DNA of 64,000 nucleotides from NCBI GenBank assembly GCA_963716455.1, contig CAVQTK010000003.1:1-64000 (forward strand), written 5' to 3'. Of this stretch, positions 25,408-33,761 are shown piece after piece; positions within the stretch are counted from its first letter, which is position 1, and each line of letters opens with the position of its first letter. The DNA comes from CAVQTK01 sp963716455. Its GTDB lineage: Bacteria; Pseudomonadota; Gammaproteobacteria; Coxiellales; Coxiellaceae. The notes beneath the pieces are model-generated. The model saw only the letters and a program-made list of their open reading frames with translations, ran no database searches and was not told where the DNA came from. Made by a program: the position numbers and the translations under genes.

Positions 25408-26562
25408 CTACCAAGGAGTTGAGCGAAGAGGAGTTAAGGTTTTTAGAAAATCTTCGATAGGTAGGCAAAGAATTTTCTTTTTTTGCAGGCGCTCCTTCCC
25501 GCAATATAGCAGAAGTAGCTTAGCCTCGGGATAATCTTCGTCAAAAGCCTCGAGTCCGCGCAAATCTTTGCTATAAATGCTGGCAGAATTTTTCACTTCA
25601 ATAGCAAAAATACCCGCTTTACCATCAATAATAAAATCCACCTCTAAGCCATGGCGCGTGCGCCAGTAATAGAGTTTGTTAGGCGATCCTTGGTAGTCAT
25701 TCCAAGCTCTTAAATGCTGAGCAACTAGTCCCTCCAGTCCGCCGCCATTTAGTTCACTAGTGGTATCTATATAACCAGTAGGTCGCAGACTTCTGTAAAC
25801 ACCCGTATCGAAATAATAAAATTTAGGATGCGCAATTAATTTACGCTTGGCTCTAACAGTAAATACGGGTACTTGAAAACTTAGCAGTAAGTCTTGTAAA
25901 ACATCCAGATATCCTTCTATCAACTTTCGTGAAACGTCGCATTCGCGTGCTATATTGCTAATATTAAGAATGGCGCCTTGAGAAAAACTCATCACTTCCA
26001 GAAAGCGCGAAAAATGACCTACATTGCGTACCCAATTTTCGGTTTTCACTTCTTCTTCCAAATATAATCCAGCATAAGCCTGCAGGGATTGGGCTGGGTC
26101 TTCACTGTCTATGATAAGGGGTACTAACCCGTAGTGTAGGGCATTAGTTAAAGAAAACTGCTCTCCTAATTCTGCCGCCATAAAAGGATGTAAATGGCGG
26201 ACTATCGCTCGACCTGCAAGCAAATTTACTCCGGCACGCTTCAATTTTCGTGCGCTAGAACCTGTGAGAATAAATTGCCACCCCTGTTTTTCTTCAATTA
26301 AACTATGCACCACGTTTAGCAGGTCAGGCAGTCTTTGCACTTCATCTATAATGATGGTTTTGCTTTTGTTTGCTCGAACCATCTCAGCCAACCGTTCTGG
26401 ATATGCTTGAAATTGACGAATTATTTCGGGCCTTAAAAGGTCAATTCGGAGTGAATCTGGATAATAAAATTTTAGCCAAGTTGACTTTCCGGTGCCGCGA
26501 GGGCCGAACAAGAAGTAACTTTGAGTGCTTGGCTTTAAAAATCGTGTTATATAATTATTCAT
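25408..26562 (-). CDS. ATP-binding protein, AAA_14 plus DUF4143
   Basis: A 384-residue protein. Its N-terminal AAA_14 ATPase has Walker A FGPRGTGKSTWLK (about residue 18) and Walker B TIIIDEVQRLPDLL, with sensor FILTGSSARKL. The C-terminal DUF4143 has a PD-(D/E)XK nuclease-like core: YYWRTRHGLEVDFIID then IFAIEVKNS. This widespread family is found in mobile and accessory regions; its cellular role is unsettled. It is transcribed divergently from the AbiU2-like gene at 26717. Confidence 0.88.
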   Translation of the reverse strand: MNNYITRFLKPSTQSYFLFGPRGTGKSTWLKFYYPDSLRIDLLRPEIIRQFQAYPERLAEMVRANKSKTIIIDEVQRLPDLLNVVHSLIEEKQGWQFILTGSSARKLKRAGVNLLAGRAIVRHLHPFMAAELGEQFSLTNALHYGLVPLIIDSEDPAQSLQAYAGLYLEEEVKTENWVRNVGHFSRFLEVMSFSQGAILNISNIARECDVSRKLIEGYLDVLQDLLLSFQVPVFTVRAKRKLIAHPKFYYFDTGVYRSLRPTGYIDTTSELNGGGLEGLVAQHLRAWNDYQGSPNKLYYWRTRHGLEVDFIIDGKAGIFAIEVKNSASIYSKDLRGLEAFDEDYPEAKLLLLYCGKERLQKKKILCLPIEDFLKTLTPLRSTPW

Positions 26563-26716
26563 TTAAGTTCAATTATCCCGAAAAAATTAACCTGACGGCT
26601 CCATTTTATCAGGAAAAATGGAGTTGACAAGTAAAATATGTAAAATATTTTTATGCCATTGATTTAAAATATATTAAAATCAAGCTACCTGTTACTTTTC
26701 TTAAGAGGAATTTACT

Positions 26717-27364
26717 ATGCTACCAGAAGCTATTCAAAAGTTTGAATCTGAGATTGTAAATTTGGCTCGACTTATTAAAATTTTTCAAGCTATTGCATTA
26801 TCGAAAGAACGTTGTGGAAGTTTAAAATATGAATCATTTTTTGGATTTCTCCAATCACCAAACGTGCTGGTGAATCTAATTATTACTGGAGGGCTAAAAA
26901 TTTTAGATGCTATAAAAGGTAAAAAAGGTAAAGGTGAAGGTATTGCATTGATTATAAATAAAGTACTCGACACTCATGAATCCAAAGAATTAGTTCTAAA
27001 AAGCCAAATACAAAGTCGGTGGGAAGAGATTGATAAGCTATTAGAACCTACAAAAATCTTTAGGAACAAGCGTTATGCTCATTTGGATTCTGAAGAAATA
27101 ACGGTGGAAAATATTTCACTTGAATTAAGGTGTTTTTATATTGCATTAGTTAATTTGTACAATTCTCTAATTTTTATCTCATTTCATATGCAAAACTTAG
27201 ACTGCATAAGAGAAGGGAAATGGAATGATTCTATTATTCAAGATCACAATGAAGAAACAATTCAATCTTCTGCATTAGAACAAATTTTATTACAAGATCC
27301 TACTTTAATAGAGTTTAATTTGTTGTTAAAAGAAATAATTATGGAAAACCCAGTGGATTTATAA
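26717..27364 (+). CDS. HEPN/AbiU2-like protein
   Basis: A 215-residue all-alpha protein. The segment FRNKRYAHLDSEE (about residues 112-124) matches the R-x-K-x-x-A-H-x-D pattern seen in AbiU2-type HEPN proteins, which are linked to abortive phage infection. The rest (long helices, IALVNLYNSLIFIS) fits but is not diagnostic. AGAGGAA precedes the ATG. A defence role is inference from the motif and from the accessory surroundings. A terminator follows at 27394. Confidence 0.5.
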   Translation: MLPEAIQKFESEIVNLARLIKIFQAIALSKERCGSLKYESFFGFLQSPNVLVNLIITGGLKILDAIKGKKGKGEGIALIINKVLDTHESKELVLKSQIQSRWEEIDKLLEPTKIFRNKRYAHLDSEEITVENISLELRCFYIALVNLYNSLIFISFHMQNLDCIREGKWNDSIIQDHNEETIQSSALEQILLQDPTLIEFNLLLKEIIMENPVDL

Positions 27365-27393
27365 GGTGTAACCTCAGTCACGGTTCTTCTAAT

Positions 27394-27427
27394 AAAGTAC
27401 GTAGCAATATAAATTCGTACTTTTTTT
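27394..27427 (+). terminator. Rho-independent terminator
   Basis: AAAGTACG pairs with CGTACTTT around a 14-base loop, and the right arm runs directly into a T7 tract, 30 bases after the AbiU2-like gene. Confidence 0.85.
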
Positions 27428-27442
27428 AGAGCATTTTTTTAT

Positions 27443-27496
27443 CCCATTCTATTTCGATTTCCGCGAAGTAAATTCGCGAAAATCGATTAAAATGGA
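27443..27496. repeat. Imperfect palindrome
   Basis: CCATTCTATTTCGATTTCCG plus CGAA at the left pairs with TTCGCGAAAATCGATTAAAA plus TGG at the right around GTAAA. It lies directly behind the terminator of the AbiU2-like gene. A second GC-rich hairpin (CTCCG/CGGAG, then T7) follows at 27542-27566. Confidence 0.7.
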
Positions 27497-27541
27497 GAGC
27501 TGCACTTCTTCCCTTCCGGGGGGGATGTCCATCGCTCTTGG

Positions 27542-27566
27542 CTCCGGGGTGCACGGAGGTTTTTTT
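27542..27566 (+). terminator. Hairpin with T-tract
   Basis: CTCCG GGGTGCA CGGAG followed by GTTTTTTT. It sits three bases before the 3' end of the convergent frame-broken gene and may insulate the convergent units. Confidence 0.6.
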
Positions 27567-27568
27567 CT

Positions 27569-28751
27569 TTAAAGGTTCAACACTGTCTCCGATTCTTTTG
27601 CATATTTGGCTTTGTTACGTTTTTTGCGTTTTTCAATTTCTACAGAGGCTTTACTATAGAAATTTGTTCCTAATAGAGAAAAACGAATTGCTTCTTTAGC
27701 CAAATCGTAGCATCCATTCACTGGTCCTATTGGAGATAAAGGATGCAATTCAAATTTAATGTTTCTGCTGATTTGGGGAAGGTTGAAGATGATGGTTTCA
27801 CAATATGGAACTGGGATAATTTGTCCTTGTTTATCGGTAAGCAGTTGATCTACTGTTTTGAACTTCACATACAACCCAAGCTTAATTAGAAAAGGCACTA
27901 ATATTTCAATAGGAATGCGCATGCTATTATGGCCTTCCGTAGTTGGCAAAGTAAAATTAGGCCCACCTTGGCTGCGAGGAATAAGATGTGAAAACTCATA
28001 GTGTGCATCTAGTGGAATTAGTCTTTTGTTCTTTTTGTGCTTGAGAACTTATTTTTTTTTGGTAATAAGCTATCGTTTCATCGGCCAAAGGTTCCTTTTG
28101 TCTTTCTTTACGCGCTTTTTTCCCTCTGCCGAGAGTTGCTGGTGTAATTTTTCTTTCAATACTTACTTCATTTTTATCTGCTGTTTGAAAAAAAGAAAGA
28201 AGATTGAACTTTGTTACCAACTTTTTAACTCCATCTTTCACTAATGGATCGCAATTTTCAGGAGTACTATCTGCTTGTGGATTTTTTTCTTCTTGATAGG
28301 CTGCTAATCGAATTTTTTTCTTTACTTTTCCGTTCGGATCTTCGTATTCCATTCTAATTGTTTGTGTCCGAATAAATTTTCTTTTCCGGCAAGTATTGGT
28401 GATGGCTTTTTGAGGGGTTTTTTTAGTAGGAGAGACGTCAAATTTCACCTCGCTTGGATCCTTATAACCTCGACATTGTTTTAATCTTTCTTGAAACTGT
28501 ATAAATTCATCTGGATAGGGATCATTAGAGTCTGTCGACGATAACATGGAATGAAGAACGATCTCTCCAGGTTCACTGCGATGCCAATGTGAACTGGTTA
28601 TTTTCTTCGCTTCTTCTCTGACTTCAGCAATATATTTTATGTATTCTGGTTTATATTTAGGTTTGCGTTTCGATCTACCAAATTTTCCTGTTTCTGGTGT
28701 ACATCCCTGAGAGTTCGATCGCAGTTCTCGTGTTAACGATTTTCTGCTCAT
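27569..28751 (-). pseudogene. Hypothetical protein with HNH-like motif, broken by a +1 frameshift
   Basis: From the ATG at 28751 an unrecognised, very basic region of about 250 residues runs (GKFGRSKRKPKYKPEY, RKITPATLGRGKKARKERQK) and stops at 27996. The next frame, already open before that stop, reads RLIPLDAHYEFSHLIPRSQG then GPNFTLPTTEGHNSMRI. SHLIPRSQGGPN...H resembles a Cys-less HNH/His-Me-finger nuclease core. It continues to 27569. Removing one T (plus strand) from the run at 28032-28036 gives one protein of about 390 residues. It may be a DNase-like effector or mobile nuclease; the function is unproven. Confidence 0.6.
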
Positions 28752-29065
28752 AGTTTCTCTCAATTTTTAAAATTAAAATATAGATACGCACAGCAAATTA
28801 ATCATTGAAATGACCAATGTTTGCTGTGAAAAAAAGAGATTCGTTCTCGGGAAGTCCGTATGAAATAGTTAAATCATTAACTATTAAAGAATGTAATCAG
28901 TTACAAGTTAAATAGTTCCGCATGCTAACAAAAAAAATTTTATTGTGTCAACGAATTTATTAAATTTTTTGCAAAATTCAGTAATCATGCTTTATATTAC
29001 GATATGTCACATCGGGTGATAGATATTTTGTAAACTGAATCCGAACACTTGGAAATTTATTCCAT
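28752..29065. other. Intergenic, A/T-rich, nothing recognised
   Basis: This stretch has no credible gene and no clear hairpin. It must contain the promoter for the minus-strand HNH-like gene. It ends at the family A repeat. Confidence 0.5.
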
Positions 29066-29211
29066 TAGACTTCTTTCGAAACCCGCTGCTGGTAGCAAAG
29101 TGCAAGGCGCATCGGAGCGCAAAACCGGAGCATACACGCCAGTATGTGAGGATTTGAGCGCTGAAGCAACGCAGCAATTTGTTACCGGCAGCGGGTTTCG
29201 AAAGAAGTCTA
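29066..29211. repeat. Dispersed palindromic repeat, family A, subtype 2
   Basis: Arms TAGACTTCTTTCGAAACCCG and CGGGTTTCGAAAGAAGTCTA are perfect inverted repeats, extended by CTGCTGGTAGCAAA / TTGTTACCGGCAGC. The core (CAAGGCGCATCGGAGCGCAA, CCGGAGCATACACGCCAGTA) differs from subtype 1 but matches the copy at 45045. The whole unit can fold into one long hairpin. Apparent reading frames on both strands here are artefacts of the palindrome. Confidence 0.93.
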
Positions 29212-29559
29212 TTGATGAAGCATTTCTGCAATATGATACTTGTCATTCTTTTGATCTATTATGTCATGCAAAAAATTTGCGACAAAAAATTTTAAAATGG
29301 ACAGGATTGCCGGTATCAAAAAGGGGTATTCGCATTACTTCATCCTAGTATTATCTGATATCTGAGGAATTTGCTTTCTGTTCTTTAATTAGTAAAACAG
29401 GTACATGAAAGTGTCATTTTGGGTGCCGAGGGCATTGTTAGGCCTTGGCTAATGACGAATTTGAAACAGTGGTAGGTGTGCATGAAGAAAGATGCTAAAA
29501 ATTTTTTAAATGCTATTATTTTAAGATAAGATCACGGATTTTTAATTAAGGAGAAAAAT

Positions 29560-29937
29560 ATGTTCAAAAAAATCTGTCTTATGGCTGGCTTGGCTTTCAC
29601 CCTAGCGGGTTGTGCAGCCACATCCTTATCCCCTCAAGCACAACGGGTTGTTTTAACACCTAATCCTCCACCCAAGGGTTGCCGATATGTTGGAGCTATT
29701 ACCGGAAATCAAGGGAACTTCTTTACGGGTGGTTTTACTTCCAATAGAAATATGGAACAAGGTGCTATGAATGATTTGAGAAATCAAGCTGCTAATTTAG
29801 GCGGTAATTATGTACAAATGTTGTCTAATCGAGCTGCTGTCACTGGCGGTAGTGGTGGTAGTCAGCAGCAAACGAATGTGGTTTACACAGGTAACGCATA
29901 TAGGTGTCCAGAGGGTGTGAATGTAGAAGAATCTTAA
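29560..29937 (+). CDS. DUF4156-type lipoprotein
   Basis: A 125-residue protein with a lipoprotein signal: LAFTLAGC, Cys at about residue 18. The mature part reads RVVLTPNPPPKGCRYVGAIT, then AMNDLRNQAANLGGNYVQML and ends near NAYRCP, matching the DUF4156 arrangement (cell-envelope lipoprotein of unknown role). TAAGGAGA lies seven bases before the ATG. A long hairpin (29955-30004) follows the stop. Confidence 0.82.
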   Translation: MFKKICLMAGLAFTLAGCAATSLSPQAQRVVLTPNPPPKGCRYVGAITGNQGNFFTGGFTSNRNMEQGAMNDLRNQAANLGGNYVQMLSNRAAVTGGSGGSQQQTNVVYTGNAYRCPEGVNVEES

Positions 29938-29954
29938 TCTTGTGTCTTTTGGGT

Positions 29955-30004
29955 TGGGAAGGTTAGGTTTTAAAGTTATTCATAATCGAAACTTGACCTT
30001 CCCA
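29955..30004 (+). terminator. Long hairpin after the DUF4156 gene
   Basis: TGGGAAGGTTAGGTTT pairs with AAACTTGACCTTCCCA across an 18-base loop. There is no clear T-tract, so it could be a terminator or an mRNA 3'-end stabiliser. Confidence 0.55.
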
Positions 30005-30007
30005 CAA

Positions 30008-30168
30008 TAGACTTCTTGCAAAACCCAGTATTTTGGACCCATCTTATTATAAACAAAGGCAAGGCGTGTTGCTTTGAGGAGCGGAGTTTACATGCGAGTA
30101 AATGAGCACCGGAGAAAGTAACACAACGCCGCAGTAGCCCAAAAGACGAAGGTTTTGCAAGAAGTCTA
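30008..30168. repeat. Dispersed palindromic repeat, family A, full copy
   Basis: Arms TAGACTTCTTGCAAAACC and GGTTTTGCAAGAAGTCTA are inverted. The core has CAAGGCGTGTTGCTTTGAGG, GTTTACATGCGAGTAAATGA and CCCAAAAGACGAAGG. It is the best-preserved subtype 1 copy in the window. Confidence 0.93.
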
Positions 30169-30222
30169 ATGAGTAGCGTCTTTCACTTCGGGTCATGTCT
30201 CAGTATGTACTGTGAATGTTCA

Positions 30223-31096
30223 CTAAATTCTTTTAAGTTGGATTCGTTCCGCTTTTTCAGAGGGAAGGATTTTCTGCCCTTTTCTGGCGAGATATACTTT
30301 AATATACTCAGCGCCAATAAAAATAATTTGTCCTAAAAAATACAACCAAAATAATATAAGAATCAAAGAGCTTGCTAGTCCAAAATGGGTATTTAATGAC
30401 GCATGTTTAAAATACCAACTCAACACCATCTGAGCAATTACAAATAGGGCAGCTGCGAAAACGGCTCCCCCCCCAGGCATTACGCAAGCTCATTTTCACA
30501 TCTGGTAAAAATCTATAGACGAACAGAAAAAATAAAAAAATAGATCCTAAGAAAAACACGAAATGTAGAAAATGAATTATTAAATAATTAGGGATCAAAC
30601 TTTGAAAAATCTGTAAAACGAAACTCAAAATGATAGAAAAAAATAAAAAGAAGCTCATCGCTACAATAAATAAGAAAGCAAAAAATCTTGTTTTCAAGAC
30701 ACCCATGATACCCAGTCCGGATTTTGGCTGAACTCCCCAAATAATGTTTAGTCCATCCAGCAATTGATTAAAGAAGCCTATGGCTCCAAAAATTAACAGG
30801 CTCGACCCTATTATGCTTGTAAAAATTGAAGTAGCTGGCCGTGTTTGACTAGTAATCATTTGGGATAATTGTTGTGCACCACCTGCTCCTAATACCGCAG
30901 TTAAAGCATGCAGAATGTGCTGTTCTGCAATTGATTTGCCAAAAACTAATCCTGCTATCCAAATGCAAATAAATAAGATAGGCGCTAACGAAAATAGAGT
31001 AAAATATGCGAAAGCGGCTGATAAAGTCGAAACTTTATCTTTTAACCAATATTGGAAAATTTCTAAGAAAAAATGTCTAATTGAATTTTTATTCAC
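30223..31096 (-). pseudogene. YihY/BrkB-family inner membrane protein, frame broken at a G8 tract
   Basis: The first 229 residues have the YihY layout: AFAYFTLFSLAPILFICIWI, a helix pair, then LLDGLNIIWGVQPKSGLGIM and several transmembrane helices to SLRNAWGG. The frame then fails. The next frame gives GGGAVFAAALFVIAQMVLSW, WYFKHASLNTHFG and a last helix ending in the stop at 30223. The break is at eight C on the plus strand (30467-30474, G8 in the message); seven would restore NAWGGAVFAAALF. YihY was once misnamed ribonuclease BN; it is a membrane protein of uncertain function. A phase-variable tract is possible. Confidence 0.85.
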
Positions 31097-31202
31097 ATAT
31101 TAACTATAGACAATATATCAAAATAAGAAAATTTGGATAAAAAATAACAAAGAGCAAGTGATGTCCTTTTATAGACCTGATAGAAATATCTTCAAATTTA
31201 GA

Positions 31203-31390
31203 TATATAATCCTAAATTCTGCAGTTACCTCCTACTGCGAAGATCTATTGCACAGAATCTTGAAACTTTTTTGGGGATTTTTTCCTTCACCGGACGGGGG
31301 AATACGGCTTCAGGAAAAAATCCCAAAAAAATTAATCTTCAGCGCACTAGGTCTTCTCGCTACGGTGGTAACTGCAGAATTTAGGATATA
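31203..31390. repeat. 188-base near-perfect palindrome
   Basis: The left end TATAATCCTAAATTCTGCAG plus TTACC is complemented by GGTAACTGCAGAATTTAGGA plus TATA. The pairing continues inward (GAAGATCTATTG / CACTAGGTCTTC, GGGATTTTTTCC / GGAAAAAATCCC) to a short centre near CCGGACGGGGGAATACGG. It resembles a MITE or a large cruciform. It accounts for most of the gap between the YihY and DUF985 genes, and the apparent reading frame across it is an artefact. Confidence 0.88.
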
Positions 31391-31531
31391 ATGTAAAGTA
31401 AAAGTTGGAATGTAAGAATTTACAATAACTTCATAAAAAAATATTTTTTGCCGATAAAAAATCTAAGATAAAATTACTGTGGTGAATTAAACCTCGTAAA
31501 CGCTTAAAAATTACTACTTGATGGAGTTTGT

Positions 31532-32065
31532 ATGAAAAAAAATGAATTATCTTTACCCATGTCGCAAAAATATATTTGTCTACTAAATTTAAAGCCGCAC
31601 CCTGAAGGTGGTTGGTATACTGAGCAATTTAGATCATCTAGTTCTGTTTTAATAGAGAGAAATAATACAACAGTGAAACGTTCTGCTGCTACTTCAATTT
31701 ATTTCTTGTTAGAAAATAAAAATTTCTCTGCATGGCATCGGCTAGAATCCGAGGAAACATGGTATTACCATGTGGGAACTACTCCTATTATTCTTCATCG
31801 AATTAATAAAAAAGATGAATTAGAAACTTTCACCTTAGGCAATCCTTTAAAGCATATCGAATCGGTGTGGCAAATAACCATCTCTGCTAACCAATGGTTT
31901 TGCGCTTCCTTACAAAAATCGAAAAAAAATGATTATGCTTTAGTTAGTTGTGCAGTTTCTCCAGGGTTTGAGTTTTGTGATTTTGAAATGGGTAATCGAG
32001 ATCAATTAATTAGATTATTCCCAACTCATCGGAACAAAATAATTCAATTTACCAGATGCTCATAG
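31532..32065 (+). CDS. Cupin superfamily protein, DUF985
   Basis: A 177-residue single-domain cupin. Seen: LKPHPEGGWYTEQFRSSS, SIYFLLENKNFSAWHRLES, ETWYYHVGTTPIILHRI and a C-terminal VSCAVSPGFEFCDFEMG. The DUF985 family folds as a RmlC-like jelly roll; its substrate is unknown. It stands alone between two strand switches. Confidence 0.88.
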   Translation: MKKNELSLPMSQKYICLLNLKPHPEGGWYTEQFRSSSSVLIERNNTTVKRSAATSIYFLLENKNFSAWHRLESEETWYYHVGTTPIILHRINKKDELETFTLGNPLKHIESVWQITISANQWFCASLQKSKKNDYALVSCAVSPGFEFCDFEMGNRDQLIRLFPTHRNKIIQFTRCS

Positions 32066-32151
32066 CAATTAGTTTTATTTAGATTATTGTAACAGATTTA
32101 ATTTATAGCAATAGACCACGTGTGGCATCTGTCTATACAATAAACGTTCAG

Positions 32152-33648
32152 CTATAATTTATTTAATGCCTTACCTAAAAAAACGCTGAGTAGTGTTACG
32201 CTAGATAATATTAATAAAAACCACATCGCTCCGGAAAACCCGTGCATGAATGAGTGGTTAAAAAAATTAAAAGTTAATTCACTCATATGCGTTTGTAATG
32301 AATGTGCTGGGTTAGCAATTAGTTGCTTTAGATTAAAAAGTTGATCTGTACTTAATTGTGTTGGATGCATCTGCAACCCACGTTCTAACGAGTTATTTGC
32401 TCTATAATTGTAAATAACCACTGAAATAGCTAATCCTATCGAGCCGCCTACATTAAACATAGTAACTATTGTGCCAGTAGCTAGGCTGGCGCGGTTAGAT
32501 CCTACCGCTGCTTGAGCGGCAATAATGGATACCGTATTTCCTGTTGCCCATATACAGCCAAGGCAAACAAATGCAATTAGAATATACCAGAGTGGGGTGG
32601 AATTGGTAAAAAATATTTGTAAAAGTGCGGATAAAACCGCAAGTATCATACCTAAAATTATTGTATTTAGAATATTTAGACGGCTAATTAACCATCCGAC
32701 TATAATCGCCATTAAGAATACAGCAATGGGTATTGCGAACAAAATTAACCCAGTAATTGCAGGTGTGTATTTACGAATAATTTGCAAATACAAGGGATCA
32801 AAAAATAATGCCACTGCGCTTAAAACCCCTGCTAAAAAACAGAGTAAGGCTCCTGCATAAAATAATAAATTGGTAAAATCCTTAAAATCAATCAAAGGAT
32901 TGATCTTATTACGTTCAACCTTAACTAATAAAATGCTAGCTACAATACCAACAGTAAGGTAAGTCAAAGTAATGTAATTTATCCAACCGAAGTTTTGACT
33001 ATGAATTAAACTCAAAACGATCCCACCCATAGTCAAAGCCAGTAATAACATACCCAGCCAATCTAACTCAGGATTTGCTTGGAACTCTTTAGATTCATTT
33101 ACGGATTTTCGACAAAAGAAATAGCCCAGTACAATAATGGGAATATTAATAAAAAATATCCAACGCCAATTTAAGTAAGTAATAAAGAGCCCACCTAAAA
33201 TGGGCCCTAATGCCAAAGCGATTCCGCCTATACTTCCTAACCATGCTATGGATTTGGCGCGTTCATTTTCCGGAAATGATAAAGGTAGAAGAGAGGCTCC
33301 TATTGGTAAAACAATTGCTGCTCCAACACCCTGCAAAAATCGTCCAAAAATAAGCCATGAAATATTAGGAGCAAAACCTGCTATTAATGAAGCGATGCCA
33401 AAAATTCCTACTCCCAAATAAAAAATAAATTTTCGGCCAAATAAATCACCACAACGTCCCATAATAGTCGCTAAAATACACAGAGCCAAAAAATAAATGT
33501 TCATTATCCACTGCAATTGCGTTAAGTCAGTGTTTAGTTCTTTTTGTATAGTGGGTAAAGCGACATTTACCACTGTGTAATCTAAATAACAACCAAATGA
33601 AAGTAATGCGATACCAATAAATGCATACCATTTGAAGTTAGGTGACAT
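32152..33648 (-). CDS. MFS transporter, DHA2 (14-helix drug:H+ antiporter) family
   Basis: 498 residues and about 14 hydrophobic helices. DHA2 motifs are visible: LDYTVVNVALPTIQKEL in helix 1, QWIMNIYFLALCILATIMGR followed by GDLFGRKFIF (motif A), and GRFLQGVGAAIVLPIGASLL (motif C region). It should export toxic compounds or metabolites using the proton gradient; the substrate is unknown. It is transcribed divergently from a second DHA2-like gene (start 33762), with about 110 bases between, which must hold both promoters. Confidence 0.9.
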   Translation of the reverse strand: MSPNFKWYAFIGIALLSFGCYLDYTVVNVALPTIQKELNTDLTQLQWIMNIYFLALCILATIMGRCGDLFGRKFIFYLGVGIFGIASLIAGFAPNISWLIFGRFLQGVGAAIVLPIGASLLPLSFPENERAKSIAWLGSIGGIALALGPILGGLFITYLNWRWIFFINIPIIVLGYFFCRKSVNESKEFQANPELDWLGMLLLALTMGGIVLSLIHSQNFGWINYITLTYLTVGIVASILLVKVERNKINPLIDFKDFTNLLFYAGALLCFLAGVLSAVALFFDPLYLQIIRKYTPAITGLILFAIPIAVFLMAIIVGWLISRLNILNTIILGMILAVLSALLQIFFTNSTPLWYILIAFVCLGCIWATGNTVSIIAAQAAVGSNRASLATGTIVTMFNVGGSIGLAISVVIYNYRANNSLERGLQMHPTQLSTDQLFNLKQLIANPAHSLQTHMSELTFNFFNHSFMHGFSGAMWFLLILSSVTLLSVFLGKALNKL

Positions 33649-33761
33649 TTATAACCTCTCTCTAATCCCTTAAGATATCTACAGAATGGGTCCCCCTGGA
33701 ACTGATTTATTTGTTATATTATGATATTAGAAGTTTTTTATCAAAGGAAAGGAAAATTTTT

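Noticed and set aside
29007..29348. Open frames on both strands around 29.0-29.3 kb
   Set aside because: Both run through the palindromic family A repeat and encode near-identical artefact peptides.
31158..31391. 77-codon frame after the YihY gene
   Set aside because: It is entirely within the 188-base palindrome, has no binding site and no recognisable protein character.
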